Shown here piece by piece: positions 56,861 to 64,000 of a stretch of 64,000 nt of DNA. Both the position numbers and the translations under genes were made by a program. Source of the stretch: Blasia pusilla. Its lineage: Eukaryota; Marchantiophyta; Marchantiopsida; Blasiales. The stretch lies in NCBI GenBank assembly GCA_050084515.1, contig CM114274.1:4030001-4094000 (forward strand), written 5' to 3'. The notes under the pieces were generated by a model. It made no database searches and was not told the DNA's origin. It saw nothing but the letters and a program-made list of their open reading frames with translations. The stretch's first letter is position 1. Each line of letters starts with the position of its first letter.

Positions 56861-57166
56861 ACGCGCTCTTCGCCGATCTCCAACTAAGTGGGACTCGCTC
56901 CAGGGATTCGAGAGAATTCCCGACCACACGCTCAGATACACTCCCAACGGAGATGTACATTTGACGAAGGCAACGAGATTGAGAAAAGAGTGTAACAAGT
57001 CTTACAACTATATCCAGTGCCGGACGCATTCTTTGCGAATCTCCAACAAATCGGGGATGGCTCTAGGGATTCGGAGGCATTCTCCACCACACGCTCAGAT
57101 AATGCTCGAATGGCAATCCAACGAATATGTACAATGACATGGGCGACGAGATTGAGAAAGAGCCAC
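56861..57166. repeat. Direct duplication with 163-bp period
   Basis: ACGCGCTCTTCGCCGATCTCC (56861) and ACGCATTCTTTGCGAATCTCC (57024) begin two copies. The shared blocks AGGGATTCG, CCACACGCTCAGATA and CGAGATTGAGAAA appear in the same order. On the minus strand both read ERVV[E/G]N.[S/L]ESLE.. then W.[F/S]AK.AS, so a decayed coding repeat is possible. Confidence 0.7.
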
Positions 57167-58492
57167 TGAGTTTTACAAATAATGAACAGCCGCCTACACA
57201 GAAGGCGCTCTGGCAAAACGATATTTCTAGTCCAAAACCTCTTCTTCTCAGTCCAGCCAGAGTTCGTACTCTAAACTTTTCCAGTTTGGAAGGAAGACTA
57301 TGGTCCTACTCATTTTACCTCCTAGGTTTTCGCCTATTGTTGCAGAGGCAAATCGAAGGGATTGCAGACGAGAGGTTCTGAAGTATTTTATCCGTCACTC
57401 TCACACTTCTTCCTGCAGTCAACAGTAAGGAATGGAAGGCAAACTAAGTAAAAAAAAGCCACAACTACTACACTAGCTAGTCTACTTGGCTGATCGAAAC
57501 CCATCGGAAAGCTTATGCTGTACCGTCGCCACAGCGTGGTGATACATGGCGAAGTCGGATCTTCGGTCAAAGATCACGCTCACATCGCCAGTATTAAATT
57601 TGCCTCCGTTACACTATCTATCCATCATCGGCTTTAGGAACTTTTTTACTTCCCGTGCAGCTGAAGATTCATCAAAATCGGTGGCCAGCCATCAATCAGT
57701 CTCTCGAATGGAGAACGTGCGAGACCCAAACCGGCGAGTACTCATAGTCGAGTCAGTTTCGACCTTCGACTCTCAACTACATAGTTCACCCATTCCATCC
57801 ATCCTCCTTCTTGTCGTCAGAAATTACCGAGTGCTTTGAATCTCTGCAACATGATGTTTTAGCCCAGAATTCTGTGCACAACCATCTCAGCTACTTCTGC
57901 AGTCTACCCCTATCTCTGCACACATCACATTGGCGACATGTTGCAGTTATTGACCCGTCTACCGCCACCTGCTTGCTGCCCTGTTGTAAATGTACAGAGA
58001 GCACCCCGATCGCCTAACGTCACATCCATCTTCATACATGAGCAATCCACCTGTTCTAAATGAGTAGCTAACCTCCACTAAACGCTCTCGAAGCGAATCT
58101 TCGTGCCTTTCCTTCGTTCCAATGCCTGATAGACAAGATGTTGTCTGCGTGAAGGAAGTCAAAAGTGCTCGCCGCATGTACTACACAAGGGCTGACGTAG
58201 GAGATTTGGCGAGGTCTAGACATTCCAGTCTGCCAGCGCTCCACAACGGCATCGTCGTCGTCGAGACCGGCTGGATTGGAAATGGAAGGGCTTCGGCCCA
58301 GCAAGATGCCATGGTGTCACTGTGATAGCACAAACCAGCACGCCTATAGTATGATATAAAATTACCTCCCATTGAGACTTTTCGTGGAGACGAGCATAAT
58401 CTCTTTTCGCTTGCTCTGCTTTTCGGTTCTCGCTTTCGCTAAGGGTCGTGTAACAAGTCTGAGGTTGGTCGGTCGTTGTCGAGCCATTCATT
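57167..58492. other. 3' flank of the sugar transporter and intergenic
   Basis: The part nearest 58492 should hold the transporter's 3' untranslated region. No other gene recognised. Confidence 0.45.
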
Positions 58493-61463
58493 CTACACTC
58501 TTTTTGTTGGTGCCTCAGGATCTGCTGTCGTATGAGGCTTTCTAATAACAGTTGATTGAGTTTGATTAGATAGAGCAAAGATTTCACAGATGACTTCCAA
58601 GGGCAACCCTTTGGTCTCTGGCACCTTTAAGAACACAAAGATCCAAGCGATGAAACTCATCACTGCAAAGAATCCGAAGACACCCTCGAGTCCGAAACGC
58701 GCGTTGGCGATGGGGAAAGCGTATGAAACGATGACGTTCGAAACCCACATCGCTGCGGAAGTTATACCAGTGGCAAGACCACGGACTCGGGTCGGGAAAA
58801 TCTCGGAACACAAGATGTTGGGAATGGGGCCAAATCCCATCACAAAGCAGCAGATGAATACCGCAACTCCGATGAAAGATCCAATAGCTTGAATGAGACC
58901 CGTTGGGACAAAGGTGTTCACACCAATGACGATTACCAGAGCGAAACTCAAAATGGGCAGTGTCGTCAAAAGAAGTTGCCTGCAACAGCACGATCATTTA
59001 ATCATGTAAGAATACGACCACGTCAAAAGATACATTGACGAGGTAAAAAGATACCCATCCTGAGCCTGTCCAGCAGAACTAACACTACCTTCCCTTTCCA
59101 GTTGCAAGCTTCTAACATCCGCGTGAAACGAAGAGTTCCAGGAGTTTTACAAGCCTGAGTGACAACGTACCGTCTTCCTGTCTTGTCCATCAGCCACATT
59201 GCCAAGAAAATACATGGGAGCATCATGAGGCACGTGAAAGCGCTCGCTAAAATAGAAGCAGAGTCCGCATTGATTCCGGCACTGGCAGCCATCGCGTCAG
59301 CACCAGACTGTTTCAATATTTGGGGTGTGAAGTACAGTACTGCATTGATTCCACAAAACTGCACATGCCATGACAGTTCGAGCGAGTCAGATGTTAAAAA
59401 CACTTGACCACCATTGTGACAGACACTGGTTTACATGTGGATGTGCTATCGCCCCTTCATAGACACGTACGCAATCCCTGTCATCCCAAAGTACCAAGAA
59501 GTATTACCTGTTGCAAAATTTGAAGACCGACACCGACGATGAGTGCTCTCTTGACACCCAGATCCATCAGATCGGCCCAAGCAGGTCCTCTCGTTGCAGT
59601 TTCCGCAGGATGCACCATGGCAGGTCCAACTGCATTCTCGTTGAGTAAATCTGTATTGAACTGGACTGATTGGCCAATCAAAGCAGCAGCTTGAATGGTG
59701 TCCCCGTCTCCCCCAATACCAGGCAGAGACTTGTGTGAACTGAATCTGGAAGTATCAACACCCTCTTGGAGCAAAAACACCCTCTCGAATCGACCTTGAC
59801 CATCCTCATTGTCTGTCCTCCAGGCTAGCTGCCAACCTCCTCCAATACCGACACTGCCTACAGTTTCGCCGAACATTCCATCCACAGTTCGCGAACCTAT
59901 TCGGGGTAAAAGCATGGAACTGCCCCTGGACAAGGTTCTCGAATTTTGTCTGGACAGCACATTTGTTTTGCTTTGATTGCCTCCCGTCAATAGAGGGGTC
60001 TGCAGATTTTCATCCAGGTCTCCGACCACACCGTGATCCAGGTCGTCTGAGTGATATCCGTTGGTTCTCTCGCCTGCCTCTTCATCCCCGTCCCAGTTTC
60101 TTCGTTCGTCTTCCAAATAGTCGATGAAGTCGGTAGGATATTCCGCAGCAGCAGTTTGAAGGCTTCCAATTAAGGATACCGTTGTATCTACTAGAGGCAT
60201 AGAGTGGGAATCAAAGCTGGGTCGTCTCGACAGCAAAGAGTGGCCGGTGTCATCCTTGATGGGCTGTGCAACCCATGCCGTGTCCTGGTCAGGACCCCCG
60301 GGGCCGAAAAGCGTGAACTGACCCTCATCGATGCTGGGTGCGTCAAAATCTAGCCTGTCCGCCGGCTTAAGCACCCACTCCTCGATCGATGTTTCAGCTC
60401 CCCTTCCCAAACCCTCGACGAGCAAAGCAAGTTCAGCTGCACAAGCCAAAACAAAGTGTGAATAATTTCCGAGATTCGCTGGTTCAGGGACGATCTCTTA
60501 CCAAATTCGTCCTGCCTGCTCTGATTTCTCCGTATACCCTGGAAGCAGACGATATCTTCCGTCCACCAAAAATTTGTAAAAAGTACGCAGTGACTCTTAG
60601 CCACGAGACTCCAAATCAAGGCGCGAAAGAATGTAAAACTCGACAGAATGAATCCCCACGGAAGCACACACCTGATACATCCTCCTGCCCTCGGAGACCC
60701 TGCAGCACTTGTCTCGCTTCTAGCATACGACCTTTGCTCACCAGCCACCTTGGCGATTCCGGAAGGTAGCAGATACATAGCGCCAGATACAAGGATCCAG
60801 GAACGAGAACGATACCCAGAATTATTCTCCAACTGGGATCATGCGTGAGAGAAACCGCGAAGATGAAACAATAGGCGATGAAAAGCCCGGATGAACCCAG
60901 GAGCTGGGGTAGGGTAGCCAATTGCCCACGAATTTCGGTAGGAGCCGACTCGGATATGAGAATTGGCACAATTGTCGCCGCCAAACCGATACTGGTTCCG
61001 ACTAGGAATCGTCCTACGATGAGAACATAAACTGTGGGAGACCATACCATGACGGATCCAGAGACGGCAAACAAGAAGGCCGAAACACACAGCATCGTCC
61101 TCCTTCCAAAGGAATCCGATGCTGGTCCGGCGCATGCCGTACTGACGACCGCTCCTACGAGCGTGGCAGCGACGACCAAGCCTTCGAGGGTGGGATTTTC
61201 TTCCAAGTGAAACTCGGTTTTCAAATAAAGCAAAGCCCCTGCGCACCAACGGTCGAGATGGACAGGCGGGTCAGGACTGGAGCGACAGGAGCGGAGGAAA
61301 TGGTGACAATGGGATGCAAACTCTCCACTGATTATTTGAAATCGGAAGAGAAGGCGCAAAAAACGAGATGCATGAAGAGCTCACCGGCAATCGCTGCATT
61401 GTCCCAGCCTTGTAGCAAGTTTCCAAGAGAGGCCGCTGTTGCGACTGATCGCGCCCCCCTCAT
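58493..61463 (-). CDS. Tonoplast monosaccharide transporter (TMT/MSSP type), five exons
   Basis: A proton-coupled hexose importer of the vacuolar membrane, major facilitator superfamily. Minus-strand exons are 61463-61385, 61238-60672, 60436-59508, 59358-59171 and 58979-58493. All introns are GT-AG. The total is 2250 nt, 749 residues plus TAG, near the usual 730-750. N-half: LGNLLQGWDNAAIAGALLYL (TM1), SDSFGRR loop, PILISESAPTEIRG and PESPRWLVSKGRMLEARQVL. A long hydrophilic loop (about residues 220-500) rich in Ser, Asp and Gly follows between TM6 and TM7, the hallmark of TMTs and a known phosphorylation region. C-half: VGLQILQQ joined to FCGINAVLYFTPQIL (QQxxGxN sugar motif), MDKTGRR, FVMGFGPIPNILCSEIFPTR and VPETKGLPLEVI. 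The start ATG gives MRGARSVATAASLGN at the correct distance. No lesion seen, so probably functional. Polyol or glucose preference cannot be read. Confidence 0.94.
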
Positions 61464-63399
61464 TTTGGTTGTGTTTCGGAAAAGGGACGGCTTACATCCA
61501 CTATTTCACCGATCGATCTTGAGGAACCCACGCACGTCTCAGAATGCACGAGCTCACGAGCTGCGGAGCGTTACAACCAAGGGCAATTCGATTCGATACA
61601 CAATATGGCTGCAATTGTCTTGAAATCTCATATACCTTATGTTCAATTTGCCGCCAGTCAGTCCCCAGCGTCTTCTTCCTCAATATTCCACAGAAAGATC
61701 CCAGTTTCCCGTGACAAGATCGACGATTTGTCAGCCGGGGCGACCCGCAATTCGGACACGATACTATACTGGTAGATGGATTCGAAGCGAGGCGGTTTGA
61801 GTTGAGATTCACTGCCTGCTGCGGAGTCTTCCGAGGCGAATCAAGATCCAGGGATGGCTTCCGAATGCTGCAGCAGTCTTCAAACTCGGCGCACACGATC
61901 TCTACACACGCTCGATCTCGAGACAAAAACCAAAACTCGGCAACCTCTTTCTCAAATATTTAAGCAAATCCAAGCCACTCCAATCCAATCCAAGCGCGCA
62001 ACCCACCCGGCCACCAACCGACCCGCCACTACTTAGAGACGAGAGGGCTGAGTCAGCCTCTTGTCCTCCACCTCCTTCCTTTTTCTTCGAAGAGGCCGCG
62101 AATCGACACACGAATCCACCGCCTACGAAGATAGACCGAGCGGTGCTGGTGAGGAGCGGGGCTCTGCGCTGCTTGGGGGGCAGCAGAGCGCTCTCTGAGC
62201 TGACGAAATTGTGAGGAGCAGAGAGAGAGGAGAAAAGGGGGTCCCGGGAGCTCTTCAAGAGGCCGCAGAGGAGGCGAACTGTTTGCTCAAACTGGACGCA
62301 CAGAGGGCCATTTCATGAAAACGCGGAGCACGGATACTACCACGTTTAAGGAATTTACCACGCTGCTCTTACACGTTTGCAGTGAAGGCGCCCAATGGCG
62401 AGTCCTTCGCGGGGCGCTACCCTGTCGCGCAGGGCGCGCCGACAAGTGGACGGACGAGATGCGATGAATGGGAATATCGTGGCTGCAAGGTACAGGTAGC
62501 GTGGCTTTTTGGACGGTCCAGATTCACATCCGCATGTGAGGCGGAGCATAAACTGAGCTATACACCTCGCTACTTCTCTCTCTCTTCCCGTGATACAGCT
62601 AACCGACCCTCCTGGCCTAACGAGACCGCTAAGCGCACTCGGTCTTAATTCTCCGGTCGAGAGAGAACATGGACACGCGGGTTCCCCCCGCTAATCCGGC
62701 CCGCTTGTTAAGTCGTCACCACCATAGCTCTACGACGTAGGACGGCGGCGAAGCCCGATGTCGATGTGGCTCACCGGAGGGTGAAAGGGTTGACACGTGG
62801 TTTAGATCGAGCTGCTCATGACATCACTCCGTCGTTCATCTGCCAGGTCCGCCCTTCCGAACAGAAGTTGAGACCGTAGAAGTTCCATAGAGCCGTCTCA
62901 GTTCACCGATTGGTGGCATCACGGTATCTCCTGAGAAAGGAGATCCGATCCTCTGTTCGGCTTACTTATCCCCCAACTTGATTAGGACTAAGTGCTGACT
63001 TACTTCTAGGTGGGCACACGGATCCCCGCTCTGGGGAGGTGCTAGAAAAAGATGGGCATCTTTAAGATATGCGTCTCTACTTTTACCTGCACGTTAAGCA
63101 GGCTACTATCATCGCTACTCAGTCGGGCAGTTTCCGTCCACAATCGTCTGTTTAGGCGAGTGTGGCGGTCATGTTCATTTTCTCTATCCTAATTCCGAAA
63201 GCTTATTTTGCCATGTGACCTTTCATCCAATGGGAGAGCTGCATAAGACTGCGTTTTTATTTCTCGGTTACATGCAATATGCCTTCTTTGCATTGGCCAC
63301 CGCATTGGGTAGAGTGAACGTGGAAGCCCGCGTCAGCAAATGCAGCGAGTTGATAGACCCATACCTTATTGGAATGTCCAACATTTCCCACTCCCTAAA
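61464..63399. other. Upstream of the transporter and unassigned sequence
   Basis: 61464 to about 62300 is the likely leader and promoter region. A 141-codon minus frame at 61501-61926 lies inside it and is not recognised. 62340-63200 has moderate GC with no identifiable gene or repeat. A short hairpin (ATCTCCT/AGGAGAT) lies near 62927-62945. Confidence 0.4.
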
Positions 63400-63825
63400 A
63401 TATAAACTGAGAATGAGGACGACTAAGTATTGTAACTTATCCCCGTGTCACAAGACAACACTGTTTTAGCATCGTCGCTCGAGCTGGATTTGGTAGCAAC
63501 AAGTGCGTGATGAAGCTCTTATCCGCCATTTGCAACTCCCTAAAAAATATCAGAATCACAAGGACCAAGTCTTATATCTTATCCCTATGGCACAAGAAAA
63601 CAGTGTATTAGTATCCTCTCTTGAGCTGGATTTCGTAGCACCAATTGAGTGCTTGATGTAGCTCCTATCGGCCATTTTCTAAACCATATAAAGTGAAAAA
63701 ACTTTATAAAAACCTCAAACTTATCTCCATAGTGCAAGATAACAGTGTACTAGCGTCGTCTCTACAGCTGAATTTAGTGGCAACAACAAATGCGTGATGT
63801 AGAACCTGCACTACTTGAAATTGTG
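63400..63825 (+). repeat. 142-bp tandem repeat, three copies
   Basis: CTTATCCCC/CTTATCCCT/CTTATCTCC starts at 63436, 63578 and 63720. Each is followed by CAAGA[C/A]AACA, GAGCTGGATTT and a GTGCTTGATGTAGCTC-like word, then CGGCCATTT in the first two. Copies differ by about one base in five. A tail fragment of a fourth unit (CTCCCTAAAATATAAACTGAG) lies at about 63390. Confidence 0.8.
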
Positions 63826-64000
63826 CACTACAGTTTGGAGATTGGGGTCTCAAGGTGTCATTGTAGCTGAGCAGATATTCGACAATCCAACCATCAAACA
63901 ACTAGCTTTCTTTCCGTGGATCGAAAAGGTGAGTGGTTCCATCTCCACAGGACTGAGTATCCAAGTATTCCACAACCCATCCCGCAAGGTCAGCTTTTAT
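63826..64000. other. Window end, nothing assigned
   Basis: No repeat or gene recognised. A minus frame at 63704-63901 crosses the tandem array and is not credible. Confidence 0.4.

Noticed and set aside
61501-61926. 141-codon minus frame upstream of the sugar transporter
   Set aside because: Lies in the probable leader or promoter, no known domain; an upstream ORF role cannot be supported.
62387-62417. About 30 bp resembling chromovirus gag DNA at 36968
   Set aside because: GGCGCCC.A.TGGCGA.TCCTTC is similar in both, but similarity ends at once on either side, so likely chance in GC-rich DNA.
1-64000. CRISPR array, rRNA genes or bacterial operon signals
   Set aside because: No regularly spaced short repeats, no rRNA words recognised, and genes have spliceosomal introns, so prokaryotic feature types do not apply.

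Overview
This window looks like nuclear DNA of a land plant. It holds two confidently modelled intron-containing plant genes. One is a plastid-type ribulose-phosphate 3-epimerase with a transit peptide, in eight exons. The other is a tonoplast monosaccharide transporter (TMT/MSSP type) in five exons. It also holds an intronless METTL21-type protein methyltransferase and a plant-style Ty3/Gypsy chromovirus with an initiator-Met-tRNA-type primer site. The lineage cannot be fixed from sequence alone. Divergent protein sequences and a gene-poor, repeat-rich layout would fit a non-seed plant (bryophyte or lycophyte), but that is a weak inference.

Layout. 0-2 kb: an HSP70 exon-2 pseudogene and a Helitron-like 3' end. 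2-12 kb: moderate-GC DNA with two diverged copies of an unrecognised protein gene (3491-4069 and 8003-8437). Between them lie three short, perfect or near-perfect hairpins. 11.8-12.3 kb: remnant of a non-LTR retrotransposon reverse transcriptase C-terminus. 13.0-13.7 kb: tandem repeat of about 280 bp. 13.7-24 kb: AT-rich decayed DNA with head-to-head Gypsy fragments and a nested 336-bp hAT-like MITE. 24.9-28.1 kb: ribulose-phosphate epimerase, minus strand. 29.8-32.2 kb: a tRNA-like tandem pair and a dead hAT (DUF4371/ZNF862-like) transposase. 32.7-34.5 kb: an old Gypsy LTR next to GC-rich repeats. 35.7-43.0 kb: a structurally complete chromovirus with 5-bp target duplication, paired LTRs, PBS, gag-pol, chromodomain and PPT, but with a frame broken by many one-base indels. 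43-46.3 kb: AT-rich repeats. 47.0-47.6 kb: methyltransferase. 48-50 kb: possible uncharacterised minus-strand coding pieces. 50.6-54.8 kb: a minus-strand LTR, a Helitron-like junction and another non-LTR remnant. 58.5-61.5 kb: sugar transporter, minus strand. 63.4-63.8 kb: 142-bp tandem repeat.

The host genes are not an operon or cluster. The epimerase serves the Calvin-Benson and plastid pentose phosphate pathways and the transporter loads vacuolar sugar, so both touch carbon metabolism, but nothing in the sequence links their regulation. Most of the rest is mobile-element history. Older Gypsy copies differ from the young one by CpG to TpG/CpA changes, as expected for methylated DNA. The part I would look at first as possibly undescribed is the 3.4-8.5 kb block: an orphan paralogous gene pair flanking three hairpins.
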